DNA of 64,000 bases from Coenobita brevimanus. Lineage: Eukaryota; Arthropoda; Malacostraca; Decapoda; Coenobitidae. Every line of letters begins with the position of its first letter. The first letter of the stretch is position 1. The translations under genes and the position numbers were made by a program. The DNA lies in NCBI GenBank assembly GCA_032717465.1, contig CM064715.1:37959604-38023603 (forward strand), given 5' to 3'. The notes under the pieces were generated by a model. The model was given only the letters and a program-made list of their open reading frames with translations. It did no database searches and was not told the origin of the DNA. Below, piece after piece: positions 45,849-56,111 of the stretch.

Positions 45849-47165
45849 GTGTGTGTGTTGATTTGTCCACCTTCAGAAGAAGAGTGGACATGGGCAGATG
45901 ATGGAAGCCCGTCAGAGATAATCGATGGTGATACATGAGGGCTCTATGAGAGCAGCTCTAAAGCAATAAAGTTTAGGACTGCAGACCGCGGAGGATCTGC
46001 AGCTAAACTGTCAAACAGTCGTGACTCGAGGCTGGCAGGGATGGACTGTGCAATGTATGCCTCCCTCAGGTCGATGTACAGTTGCCTGAAACGAGGAGCA
46101 GAAGCGTCGTCGGGATTGGCTGGCATGAACAGGTCGAGGAGAATCTCCTGGAGGTCAGTGTCATTGCAGGAGGCAAGGTGGGTGGCTGTTGCAGAATTGA
46201 GGGGAGGAAGGGCTTTGGAGATATGCTGGGCAATGGATGGAGGCTTGCCCTGGTGTTTGCCCTTCTTCTGCTTTTTCTTAGGTGGAGATGACACTGGAGC
46301 CTCAGCAGGAGATGTGGCACGTGGTGATGGGAGAGGAGAGTCTTCTTCCTGCATGATGGAAGGAGCAGGAGAAGCAACTCTCTCCACGGCTGCAGGCGGC
46401 GAGTGGTGAGGCTCTGGGCTGTCCTGAGCATCGGTGGTTTCCATGGCAATGGCAGAGGTGGTGGTGGAGGAGGCAGTCGCTCTGTTGAGAGAAGCGTCGA
46501 GCTGTAGCCTTTTCCGCGGTGTTGTGCGGGGTCTAGGAGGCTGCAGCGTGGCGGAACGACGCTCCTGACGAGGGGCTGCCTGCGTATCACAAGCGAAGCT
46601 CTGTGGGATGACAAGGCGCGGCAGCCCGATCTACTCAAAAAGCTGTGAGAGAAGAACAAGCATCGCTGCCTTGTCATCGCCACAGAAAGCCTTCGCCGTC
46701 GCGATGCACATGGCGACAATGGTATCCACATCCCCAAGACAGCGGGGATCCACAGGCCGGCGCCCTTGGGCCGTGGGGCGCCGCCGTGCATAGGCAGAGC
46801 CTTGCACAGCTGCACCTCCCGGTCCAGTGACGTCTCTAGCCTCGAGATCCTTCGGTCTCTGGTGAATGTGGAACTCCACTGTCTTGCCCTGGCGTAACGA
46901 GAGCGAGGGGCGCCGTGAAGAAGTAGCAGCGATCCCTGAGCGATGCACGAATACATCAGCACCAGTATCCTGGCGCCAGATGAATCCGTACTTCGCCCTG
47001 ACGCTGTACCACTTCACGGTGCCCGTGATGGTGATGGTCTGCACTCCTCCTTCAGGCCTAGTGCTGCCAGTATCAGCCCCCCTCAATGGGTCGCGAGCTG
47101 TGGCAGAAGTAGAGGCCATGCTTGAGAGAGGAGATGTTGCTGCTGCCGCTGCTGGTCCAGGAATC
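45849..47165 (-). mobile_element. 1.3-kb retroposon-like insertion encoding a cold-shock-domain protein
   Basis: Lies between the integrase core and DUF5641 domain of the BEL element, where other BEL elements are continuous. It is bounded by a 12-base near-perfect direct repeat. In its own sense (minus) it has a 46-base leader, one long frame, a ~100-base 3' region and an (AC)6 tail next to the right duplication. Duplication plus simple-repeat tail suggests LINE-type target-primed integration. It has no reverse transcriptase, so it is non-autonomous or a 'half-LINE' carrying only ORF1. It is GC-rich against the AT-rich BEL around it. Confidence 0.72.
45944..47119 (-). CDS. Cold-shock-domain protein, putative retroposon ORF1 (one in-frame TAG)
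   Basis: One frame of 391 codons interrupted only by a TAG at 46631-46633. Residues ~33-103 form a Y-box-like cold-shock domain: GTVKWYSVRAKYGFI contains RNP1 and DVFVHRSGIA contains RNP2. It continues with LRQGKTVEFHIH and VTGPGGAAVQGSAY, as in Y-box proteins. The part after the TAG is Pro/Ser-rich with a basic cluster (PPKKKQKKGKHQGKPP) and ends in helices with Leu-rich segments. A nucleic-acid-binding role (ORF1p-like RNA chaperone) is inference. The alternative, a retrocopy of a host Y-box mRNA, is weakened by the lack of a poly(A) tail. Confidence 0.75.
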
Positions 47166-48475
47166 TATAGAAGACGTCTGTTTATTCCCGAATTAGTCTG
47201 CCAGGTGATGTCCGTGAGATCATCATCCCTGACTTCCTGTTTCGGGAACTGTCTAAGACACCTCCCATTATTAAGTTGTGAAGGAGTAATAGGGAGTGGC
47301 TCTTCAAGGTCACCGTATGTATATCCAAGTGGACGGTCATTGACTGTGGCCTCAAGTTCCAATAATATGGTATCCAGTTCTTCACGGGTTACTAAAGCTC
47401 GACACAATACCTTTCTCAGGCCAGCCTTTAGGATACCTATCACTCTTTCCCAGATGGCACCGAACCATGGCGCCCTGGCCGGTATGAACCGCCACTCACA
47501 ATTTACCTTTACCAATTCACTCTGTAACCTTGGATCATTTTTAAACTCCCTCAACACACTGGCTCCACTTATAAATGTAGTGGCATTATCACTAATTATG
47601 AGTTCAGGGAAGCCTCTCCTACTACAGAACCGACGGAAGGCATGAATGAAGGACTCACAGGAGAGGTTTGACACCGTCTCAATGTGTATAGCCCTAGTAA
47701 CTGCACAGGTAAACAGGACTACATATAATTTTCCTACAGTACCCTTTTCTTTAATGGGTAGAGCACCTGTGTAGTCTACTCCTGTTACTTGAAATGGGTT
47801 CACTTCCTGAACCCTAAAGTAGGGTAACGGCGGAGCCTGTACAGCACTATATGGGGCACCTTGTAACCTTTTACAAGTTACACATTTCCTTAAAACTTTC
47901 TTTACAACTTGTCTGATCCTAGGAATCCAAAATCTTTGTCTTATGTAACTTACAACATAACTTACTCCACTATGGCTACACACCTTGTGGCAGTACTCAG
48001 AAAGGAGAGCTGCTAACATGTGTTTACTAGGTATTAGGATAGGGTACTTTGCTTCCTCCTTTAAGTCCGACAACTGTAACCTACCCTTACAACGCAACAG
48101 CCCACCTTCCATATAGAGGCCTAACTGCTTCACAGCATTACTTGGTGTGCCCTTTCCAGTGGATAAATAATGGTAATCCTCAGGGTACTCTTCCATTTGA
48201 GCTAACTTAATCATTACTGATTCTGCTGTCCTTATTTCCGGCACTGTCAAATAAGCTGGCATTGCCTCATGTGTTCTTTGTCTCCTATCTTTCAATGTCT
48301 TGATAAATCTCAGTACCCACGCCATCACATGCCTTGTCTTCACATAAGAACCATATCGGTCCCAATTCAATATGGCAGGAATGGTTACCGATACTGGCAA
48401 TGACAGGGTCTCTTCGAGGAGACAACCCGTGGTGGCGTCCCCAACTTCCTCAAATGGACCATTTTCCGGCCACAT
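47165..48475 (-). CDS. Integrase core (BEL element)
   Basis: 436-residue frame. It contains an HHCC zinc region (HKVCSHSGVSYV ... CVTCKRLQG) and the catalytic core with Asp in TGVDYTGAL, Asp in IISDNATTF and Glu in FGAIWERVIG. It ends ITPSQLNNGRCL...NRRLL with a TAG supplied at the insertion junction. The C-terminal DUF5641 domain resumes at 45835. The missing join means this integrase could not be made whole. Confidence 0.9.
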   Translation of the reverse strand: MWPENGPFEEVGDATTGCLLEETLSLPVSVTIPAILNWDRYGSYVKTRHVMAWVLRFIKTLKDRRQRTHEAMPAYLTVPEIRTAESVMIKLAQMEEYPEDYHYLSTGKGTPSNAVKQLGLYMEGGLLRCKGRLQLSDLKEEAKYPILIPSKHMLAALLSEYCHKVCSHSGVSYVVSYIRQRFWIPRIRQVVKKVLRKCVTCKRLQGAPYSAVQAPPLPYFRVQEVNPFQVTGVDYTGALPIKEKGTVGKLYVVLFTCAVTRAIHIETVSNLSCESFIHAFRRFCSRRGFPELIISDNATTFISGASVLREFKNDPRLQSELVKVNCEWRFIPARAPWFGAIWERVIGILKAGLRKVLCRALVTREELDTILLELEATVNDRPLGYTYGDLEEPLPITPSQLNNGRCLRQFPKQEVRDDDLTDITWQTNSGINRRLL

Positions 48476-48505
48476 TTTCTGGTGAGGTAGCCATGTGGGC
48501 CCTCC

Positions 48506-48844
48506 CTACCAGAAAGAAGAACTTATTAAGGATGCATGTGACTTCCCTCTGGAAACCATATCACTGGGGTTGTCCTTTGTAGACACATAACGAAATTCAG
48601 TATCAGGGACTAATGCCTTTATTTCGTCAGTTCTGTTCTGAACATATACAGGCAACAGCTTTTTACTATGCAACCAGTATAGGGTTATCTGGCTGTCCGT
48701 CCAGAGGTATATGTTCTCTATGTTTAACTCGTCCGCATAGACCTCGTAAATATACTTGGCGAGACGAGCTGCTAGTATGACAGCGGTTAGTTCTAATTTT
48801 GGTATAGTGAGGGGTTTAATAGGTGCTACTTTGGCCTTTGCCAT
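48506..48844 (-). pseudogene. RNase H (BEL element)
   Basis: PKLELTAVILAARLAKYI and YLWTDSQITLYWL carry the conserved Glu and Asp of BEL-type RNase H; STKDNPSDMVSRG is the C-terminal motif. Separated from RT and integrase by frame breaks. Confidence 0.85.
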
Positions 48845-48846
48845 AG

Positions 48847-49683
48847 CTAATCTACTACTTCCCTCACTAAGTAGGCTGCTACACCATAAGCAGTGGTGCT
48901 TGCGTCACTAAATAGATGCAGCGTGACCTTTTTACTATCAGTGACTTTGTGGGGAAATACAATACTGGTACTGTTAATCATATCCTCATATATCCCCTGC
49001 CATTCAGCCTCCTTATCTTCCGGTATGGGAACATCCCACCCACATTCAATGCGCCATAGATTTTGCACAAATTTTCTTGCACGGATGATCACCGGAAATA
49101 ATACTCCCAGAGGGTCAAACACACCTGCAGTTATGCTCAACACCTCACGTTTTGTCACTACTGTGGATCTACTTTCGTGTCCCTTCACCTGTAACATATC
49201 CATATCAGTTAGCCAAATAGTGCCAAGTACTTTTACCTTGTCCTGAACTTCAGAAGCCAAACCCTTTAGGTGGAGTAGCTTCTGCAATTTCACACAGTTT
49301 GTTACCCACTCTCTTAAGGACAAATTGGCACTTGAAAATACTCTCAGGGCATCCCAACACAATTGTTGTAAAGCATCCTCATCTTCCTTGGTTCCTTGCA
49401 AATTGTCAATATACAACCCTTTCCTTAATTTATCAATCAAGGGTTTATCCTCCTGAACCACTGATAAATGTTTCTGTATGGTGGCATTCAAGAGGAATTG
49501 GGAACAAGTGGCTCCAAACAATACTGCCTTGAACCTATATATCATGTAAAGGCTATTTAGATTTAAAGGTTCAACAGGCCAAAGAAATCTAGTGGCATCC
49601 CTATCCCTTTCAGATAACCCCACCATAAGAAATGCCTTCTCAATGTCACGCAACCAGGCAAAACGATGACACCGAAAGCGCAA
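48847..49683 (-). pseudogene. Reverse transcriptase, palm to connection (BEL element)
   Basis: DIEKAFLMVGLSERDRD carries the first catalytic Asp, then FLWPVEP, VLFGATCSQFLLNATI and the active-site box LYIDNLQGT. BEL/Pao elements use YVDD or YVDN here, so the Asn is not by itself inactivating. SITAGVFDPLGVLFPVIIRAR is the typical BEL connection motif. The upstream part is in another frame (49563-49871). Confidence 0.88.
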
Positions 49684-49871
49684 AATATCTGTGTGAGATC
49701 ATTAACCAAAGATAGGCCTGCGTGTAAGCAGTCATTCAGACTATATGCCCTCTCATGCTCTCTAGCTGAACAATCAAACACTACTCTAATTGGTGTTGTT
49801 AAGCTAGCTTTAGTGACACCATGATGAGCTAGATAGTGTACAGGATGTCCTACCAGACTCTTGTCCTCCAC
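49563..49871 (-). pseudogene. Reverse transcriptase fingers (BEL element)
   Basis: HYLAHHGVTKASLTTPIRVVFDCSA is the BEL-type fingers motif (normally ...RVVFDAS). The frame is lost after LNDCLHAGL...LVNDL, joining the palm frame at 49683 after a frameshift. Confidence 0.8.
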
Positions 49872-49958
49872 CTTTTCTGTGAATGCTCCTTCTAATTGAT
49901 CCTGGATGACTTGACTATACTGTTTGCAATAGTTGGGATCCTTTATGAATTTACGCTG

Positions 49959-50213
49959 CTAACCTCTTAATCTGCCTAAGGCTAACTTAAAATTATCAGG
50001 CAACTTATCAACGTTTTCTTTCCATGGTAATTCCACAACATATTGTCCCTGTTCTTTGGAATATTGCATCGTTTCATAGAAGTTACCTAATACCTTCTCT
50101 CCCTTCTTATCGGTCTCACTGGGACTAATACCTATGTGATCTAAGTCCCATAGAGCTGTCAGATCCTCGATTTCTGGAGTCTTATTCCTGCCATCAATAT
50201 TTACTAACTCCAT
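49959..50213 (-). pseudogene. Protease-RT spacer (BEL element)
   Basis: IEDLTALWDLDHIGISPSE followed by YVVELPWKENVDKLPDNF, the conserved segment just upstream of BEL reverse transcriptases. Ends in a stop before the fingers frame. Between 50214 and 50390 is the rest of this spacer in shifted frames. Confidence 0.75.
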
Positions 50214-50390
50214 TATCGGATCTACTGCCAGTTTCTGAACAGTTACCAGCTCTACTTGAGTACCTTCTTCTTCTGACGGATAAGTGCCACTCAGTGTATA
50301 ACCATAAATTGTGGGTAACCAAATTATACCTCCTTCCCTTATATAGCCAGCGTGTACAAAGTGATAATAAAAGTCCGCCCCAATCAGCAG

Positions 50391-51353
50391 TTAGACTATA
50401 TCCCTACTAGTGACACTTGGATCTGCTAACTTGTAGCCTCGAGCCTTCAGATCCCGCACATTATGTTGCAGCCCCTTCCCTGGCTTATAGTTAGGTAGTT
50501 CGTCCACAACCACCGCCGTCAACTTGCGCACCTTTCTACGATGGCGGTAAAACAACTCCACTACCTCATACTCATCACTACCCCTAGAGCCAGTAAATCC
50601 TTGCAGTTGTAAACGTTCCTTTCTCATCTTGTTTACCTTCAAGTTTGCTAAACTTGCTCTTAGAACAATGGTACGTTGTGAGCATTGATCTAATAAGGCC
50701 CTAACCTTGTTCTGCCGGCCCGTTTGAGTAACCAATGGGATCTGAATCGTTGGCAACAACATTGCATTACGACTCGAAGCCACAGCCATTGTCACTGTTG
50801 GTTCTTGGGTTACCGTTTGTTCATGGGGTTCAGAACGAGCAGTCGGAGACAAATAGTTGTAGTGTTTCTGCTGGCAATATCGACATGGCCTTACTTTGGG
50901 ATTTGTACAACCCTGACTACCATGATCTGCCGACAAACACCCGACACACAGCCTCAATTGCTTTGCTCTCTTTAATTTTGCCCCTTTTACTTTATACTTT
51001 GTACACTTAACCCAAAAACGTCCTGGTTTAAAACACAATTTACATCCATTCCTCTGCATAGGTTCAGCGTGTTTCACTTGCTTCACTGCATATGCTACCG
51101 TAGCGGTCTCACCCAAATGTTCTAAGGAATTCTGTCTATTTTCGATGTTACATACTTCCGTCTTTAACACACGAACATAATCATCTACATCCAACCACTT
51201 CTCTTTAAGTTCACGTTTGATCACTTCCGAAAGTGTACCAGGGAGTTTATTATGGAGTAAAACAACACAAATTTCACTCACAGTCACTCCCATTGTACGT
51301 AGTGATTCTAATGCACATTCAAATGATGCACAAAAGTCATTTAGTTCATTCAC
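50391..51353 (-). pseudogene. Gag C-terminal part with zinc fingers, and protease (BEL element)
   Basis: 320 residues. Capsid-like helices come first, then a cysteine cluster CKLCFKPGRFWVKC / CVGCLSADHGSQGC / CRYCQQKHYN typical of BEL nucleocapsids. The protease follows with active site VRALLDQCSQRTIVL: catalytic Asp kept, but Gln-Cys in place of Ser/Thr-Gly. It ends in TAG. Confidence 0.85.
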
Positions 51354-51989
51354 TTCATGAGGTGGAGGAGGTAATTACATAATTTAGCAATGTGAGCAGC
51401 CTTTATGCGATCTTCCTGACCGTAGGTATTCTTTAAAACTGTGACTGCTGATTCATAACTAGCTGCTACCAAACTGAATCCACTAATAATTCGGAGTGCT
51501 TCACCACTTAATTGTCCCTTAAGATATGTAAATTTCTGGATGTCTGTCAGATCTGTTCGGGAGTGCACACTACAGTCAAACTGCTCCCAAAAACCCAGCC
51601 ACCGAATGGGATCACCTTCAAATACTGGCAATTTCAGAGACGGTAATTTAATTCCCACTGCTTTCCGACTCTGCCTGTTCTTGTACTACCGAGTCCTTGG
51701 CGGGTAATTCGAGAGCACCCTCTAATTCGATCAAGTGTCTGTTGACCTTATTAACATATTCCATATCAAAGACCACTTCTCCTTCTAGGTCTTCATCAGG
51801 ATATAATTCATACAACTCCTGATTGTAAGACTCGATCTCAGCAAGGATTTTCTCAACCGTTACCTTCATACTTTTGATGTCATGAACGGTTGCCGCATGT
51901 TCTATAAATTCTGTTAAGTTAGCGGTCAGTTTAGTGATTGCTCCCTTTTTGGCAGCTCTAAGCCTCTTTAATGATTTTATTTTATCCAT
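51350..51989 (-). pseudogene. Gag N-terminal part (BEL element)
   Basis: Two overlapping frames, 51989-51648 and 51658-51350. The first is a coiled-coil N terminus (DKIKSLKRLRAAKKGAITKL). The second has the BEL capsid signature LPVFEGDPIRWLGFWEQFD and LKGQLSGEALRIISGF. A one-base shift near 51650 splits them. Confidence 0.85.
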
Positions 51990-52446
51990 TTTATTACATA
52001 GGCAATTAAGTGAAAGATGACAGCAAGTGCAGATTTTAAGTTAAATGTAATCTTTCTTGGGCAGAATCCAAATAAAAATAAAATGAATTAAAATTAAGCC
52101 AAAATTCGATATTAAAATGTTGACAAATAATTTTGTCAAGCTCCTGTGAGGGTAGTATGTTAGGCAGTCCAGGAGATCAAACCCTAAACCCCCCCACAAG
52201 GAGCTTGTTGCCCAAGAAAGCACGCTCTTTTCAAAAGGCCATCCAACGCCATTTTGCTGCCTGGTGCATCCAGGCACGCCAAACTTGCGGACATAAAAGG
52301 CTGGAGCACAATCTGGAAACTGCATCGGACGAGCTAGCGGGAATCTCTGGACATATTAATGCCCCACGCAACATATGGTTTATCGCCGACACAGCAACAA
52401 ACAGTGTTCCCGCTCTCACACCCGCAATCCCCTATTATTTATCACT
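51990..52446 (-). other. Leader of BEL element, no supported gene
   Basis: Sequence between primer site and gag. The 94-residue frame at 52041-52325 is hydrophobic at its end, but nothing supports translation. Confidence 0.5.
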
Positions 52447-52464
52447 TGATATAATCCGGCACCA
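52447..52464 (-). promoter_or_regulatory. Primer binding site of BEL element
   Basis: On the minus strand TGGTGCCGGATTATATCAAG starts a few bases after the LTR end. tRNA not identified. Confidence 0.5.
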
Positions 52465-52469
52465 ATTTA

Positions 52470-52932
52470 TGTTAGTTATTATCACTGTAGGGGGTCTTAA
52501 TTATTAGCTAACATAAAGCGAAACAACTCACCATTATAATATACGGTATGTGAATATGACGTTTTTATCAGTACTCATTATAAATATTCTAGGCCTAATA
52601 TGCTGAGTACTTAGCTGTGGTGTTGACGGTATTGATAGCAGAGAGATGGCTGATCGTTGAAGAGAGTTTGAGGCACGTATGTTTACTATTTAGTGGCAAG
52701 GAGAGAACTGGTGGCAAGGAGAGACCTGGTCAGCTTCGAGCAGCTTCGTGCACGAAGTAAATCAAATGAAACTTAACATTACTGAATCATTATAACTAAA
52801 TACGTTGTTTTCTCCATGACCAGATTTATCTCTAGTAATAAATAATATTTTACCCAATTTATGCAGTACATGAAATTATTTACAAAAATGTGCTGTCGTG
52901 GGAGGGAATATTTAAACCCGAAATCCACGACA
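52470..52932 (-). repeat. 5' LTR of BEL element
   Basis: Matches 44897-45363 with ~3% differences and a small indel. Followed on the plus strand by the CAGGT duplication at 52933-52937. Confidence 0.92.
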
Positions 52933-52937
52933 CAGGT

Positions 52938-53297
52938 CATGGTGCAGGATTCAAGGCAAGGAAGGGGCAGGAATGCGAAATGGAAAAATTTGTAGGAAGT
53001 TGCTTGCACTGTGAAAAGCCAGGATATTGGAAAGTGGATTGCAACAAGTGGAAGAGGGAAAAGGAGAAGAGCAGAGGAGGCTGCTGGTTCTGCGAGAAGT
53101 CGGGACACAAGAAGGAGAAGGAGAATTGTCACAAATGGAAGAAGGAGCATGAACAGAGCAGTGCTTGGAAATCTTCAATTGCAACAAAAGCGGGTTGGAC
53201 ATGTAGTGAGGTGGGACACTTCAATTCTGAGTGTCCAAAGAAGAAAAACGATGATAAGAAGAAGGCTGCAGAAGACCAGAAAGAAGCGGAAAACTAG
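52938..53297 (+). pseudogene. Gag of element B, 3' part with degenerate zinc knuckles
   Basis: Resumes the frame cut at 44891. Knuckle-like motifs are CLHCEKPGYWKVDC (His replaced by Tyr), CWFCEKSGHKKEKENC and a partial CSEVGHFNSEC, in a very Lys/Glu-rich context ending KKNDDKKKAAEDQKEAEN. RNA-binding nucleocapsid, degraded. Confidence 0.75.
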
Positions 53298-53419
53298 TGG
53301 AGGCTGGTGTTAAGAGGCAACCACCAACCACCTTTTTCCAAGTCACCCCACCACGAAGAAAATGCAAGAGAACAGCAATCGACAGTGTGTAAATAGACGG
53401 AAGGATAGATGGAAAGAAG

Positions 53420-54225
53420 TGTTCTTTGGTGATTGATTCGGCCTCACAGCAGACCTGTGTGAGGCCTCATGTGTTACATCATCGGTATTTGCCTGAGTCA
53501 TCAGAACAACTGTGTGGTGTAATTGGGCACCGTGCAGAACTAAGGGGACCCCTGGATGTCAGGATTGAAATGGCAGGGCAAGAGGCTACTCTTCCAGTCT
53601 TACGTGGCTGACATGGAGGGTCTTTGCCTTCTGAATCTGGACTCTCTGATGTCCATGGGATGTGAGCTGAAATTCTGCTCCATGAAGTTGAAGGTTCGAG
53701 GAAGGTCGGTTCCCGTCACAGCAATGAAATGTACCAGTTCTGGTGGCAAGGTAAGGGCGCTCCGCACTACAGTGATACCCCCCAAATCAGTGCTGTTGCT
53801 CCAGTGTAAGGTGAGCGGCTCTTTTGACGGCTGTCTAGGGGTGGTGGAGCCTGACGTACAGTATAAAACAAAGGCCAGAGAGATAGTGGGGAGAAGTCTA
53901 GTGGAAACAGGTGCAGGTGAAGTGCTGATTGTGGTGGCCAATTTCTCCCGTGAGCCACAAGATCAACGAGGGAGAAATTGTGGGACAGTGCCAGGCAGTG
54001 GACCCCAAGTGGCACCAGAGGAAGACCTGTAAAAGGAGTGTTGTCAAAGTAGATGGGTATCTGCCAAAGCATTTACAAGATCTTTTCTCAAGGAGTTGCC
54101 AATGCCTGGATGGCACACAAGTGCTGAAGTTGAGGCAACTGCTGATGATGTTTGTTGATGTCATCTCCACTGGAGACCTAGACACTGATGGTATAAGAAT
54201 AAGTTATATACAAAACCTGCTATGA
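53420..54225 (+). pseudogene. Protease and RT-linker of element B, truncated before RT
   Basis: The protease-like active site LVIDSASQQTCVRP (D-S-A instead of D-S/T-G) is near 53428. Then come LNLDSLMSMGCELKFCSMK and the linker LPKHLQDLFSRSCQCL...LLMMFVDVIS that normally leads into the RT of this Gypsy lineage. The coding sense crosses three frames. Homology ends near 54225, so pol is missing. Bases 53298-53419 are the gag-PR linker. Confidence 0.65.
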
Positions 54226-55432
54226 CAGTGACAATTTATGCAATGGTTACAGGTTTTACTGGTGGGGTCTTGTTGCTGTTTAGAACTGTACAGGAATAGC
54301 TACCTTACTGCTACAAAGAATGGAAAGTTAACCGTTACCTGGAATGAAGAACTAAAATTATACCACCTGAAATACAACAATGAAGTCACAACAGAGTCTT
54401 ACAATACACAGATAAGTTGTTTATCATCAGAAAAGCTACAACATATGAAAATACAATTATATCTTACCTATAAGGGTAACTGTAAACCCGGGATATAAAC
54501 TTTTTTTGCTGGCGAAAACAAACAAAAACTAAGGGAATAGTACTCACTCACACACTGTGCACAAGGGAATGCTTAACACTAAATATACCAAGTATACTGT
54601 ACCAGACTCTAGTTGTTTACATCTACCAACACAACGGCGCCAACCACAGTCACAACTGATTGCCACAATCTTCTTAAATCGTCACAAAATCGTTCCCACA
54701 CTACTGTTAATAAACAACAATTACACTGAACTGCTGTATCACCAGAAAATAAAGCTCAGTTCATACAAAGACAAGTCAAAACATTACAAAATTCCACTCA
54801 GCCTACATCAGCTCGAACAAAGAAATCAAAACAAAACAAAAGTTCCACTCAGTTCTGAATGGTTATAAACTGTTCTTACTGGTGAAACAACATACAGTTA
54901 ACACTCACCCAATTGTAGCTCTAATTTACACAGGGTAATACTGATCACTTCCACGAGAACAATAACCACCCACCGCAGTCACCCTATTTGGCGCCAGACG
55001 TAGATAAACAAACACACGACCAGACAGGGCTTTTCACACGTAAAACACAGCAAAAAACTCTAGCATACACTGGACTTTCACCCTTTCACTGGAATAATAC
55101 TTCCAAGACACTTGTAAACACAGATGCACTATTTGCACACGGAATAATTACTCAAATTCACTCAAATCGTGTAAAAACTGATGAGTGAGAGCGGGTACGC
55201 CTTTCCGCAGCGGGAAGGGAGGAGAGGTAGGGTCCCTCTGGAGTCGGCTGTGCAGAGAATAGCCTTGGAGATAGTACAGGGACTCTCCACGGATCCTCGA
55301 TACTGAGGCCTTCCTCCTGAAGGTTGCCTCGCTGGTGGTGGACAGTAGGGTTGTCTGTGCCTCCGCCAGTTGGTAGGTCTGATGCCAGAACGCCCTCTCG
55401 TAGTGGAGTCACAGGGGGCGAGGGGCTTCAGT
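54226..55432. other. Probable body of a family A-like LTR, boundary not resolved
   Basis: No supported gene. AT/CA-rich, then GC-rich toward 55432. A TG start (TGTAAACC at 54481) would give a ~1.85-kb LTR ending at 56997 once the MITE is removed, near the size of family A LTRs, but I could not find a matching target duplication. Confidence 0.35.
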
Positions 55433-55440
55433 GCTCCTCC
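55433..55440. repeat. Target-site duplication of hAT MITE (left)
   Basis: GCTCCTCC, identical to 56112-56119. Confidence 0.9.
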
Positions 55441-56111
55441 CAGTGTTGCCACACTTTTTGATTGGAAGTAGCGTACTGGCTCTTCAAAATTATCGTTTTT
55501 TCATCGGAATTATCGTACTCTCTTACTAATATTCATTTTTTATAGTATTTAATAAGCTGATGTATTTTAAAATTGTCGTTGATACCTTGGTGTATTTACT
55601 GAAACCCGTTACAATCATCTTCATCAGGACCGTAATTTTGTTAGGTACTGACGTATACTCAGGTATAGTATTTATAACTTTTTATTTTGTATCAGAATTA
55701 AGGCATACCACGAAAAATCTCATACCAAAAATACTATAACAATATAATCATATTCTTTATTACAAAAATAATATTACAAGGAAAAGAAGTAGCCTTCCAC
55801 TCTAGAAAACCAGTCTGACCAGCAACAGAATGCAGTGCACAACTTAATTTGCAGATAGGAACTCCTTAAGACCATAAAAAAAAAAGTATTTTCAATGATC
55901 ACCATTCCATTAGCCCTTAAGATCCTCACCTGTCAAATTGTAAAACAACTGCACATGATTAGCTATGCGTGTTACAAAATTTACTGTCATGCTAACTTTC
56001 AACCCAGAATTATCGTACTAACCGTACGATAATAGAAAATGGTATCGTACATCGTACCAGAGGCAATATTATCGTATTTATACGATAATTATCGTATGTG
56101 TGGCAACACTG
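55441..56111. mobile_element. hAT-type non-autonomous element (MITE), 671 bases
   Basis: Terminal inverted repeats CAGTGTTGCCACAC / GTGTGGCAACACTG with perfect eight-base target duplications GCTCCTCC, the duplication length of the hAT superfamily. No transposase frame. The right third contains many ATCGTA/TACGAT motifs, possible subterminal transposase-binding sites. Inserted within an A-like LTR. Confidence 0.9.

Larger units (their letters stand above)
44897..52932 (-). mobile_element. BEL/Pao LTR retrotransposon inserted in element B gag
   Basis: About 8.04 kb on the minus strand. LTRs 44897-45363 (467 bases) and 52470-52932 (463 bases), plus strand TGTTAG...ACGACA, differ at about 3% by eye. 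Order: gag with zinc knuckles, protease, RT, RNase H, integrase and the DUF5641-type integrase C terminus, as in BEL/Pao. Several frameshifts and stops. A foreign 1.3-kb insertion splits the integrase region. CAGGT duplications flank the whole. Confidence 0.93.

Noticed and set aside
45849..47165. Host Y-box gene exon or processed retrocopy
   Set aside because: Not favoured: no poly(A) tail, an AC tail instead, and the C-terminal region does not resemble usual Y-box tails. Not fully excluded without a database search.
54238..54498. 86-residue frame with hydrophobic start
   Set aside because: No similarity, no conserved copy, lies in probable LTR sequence after the truncation of element B.
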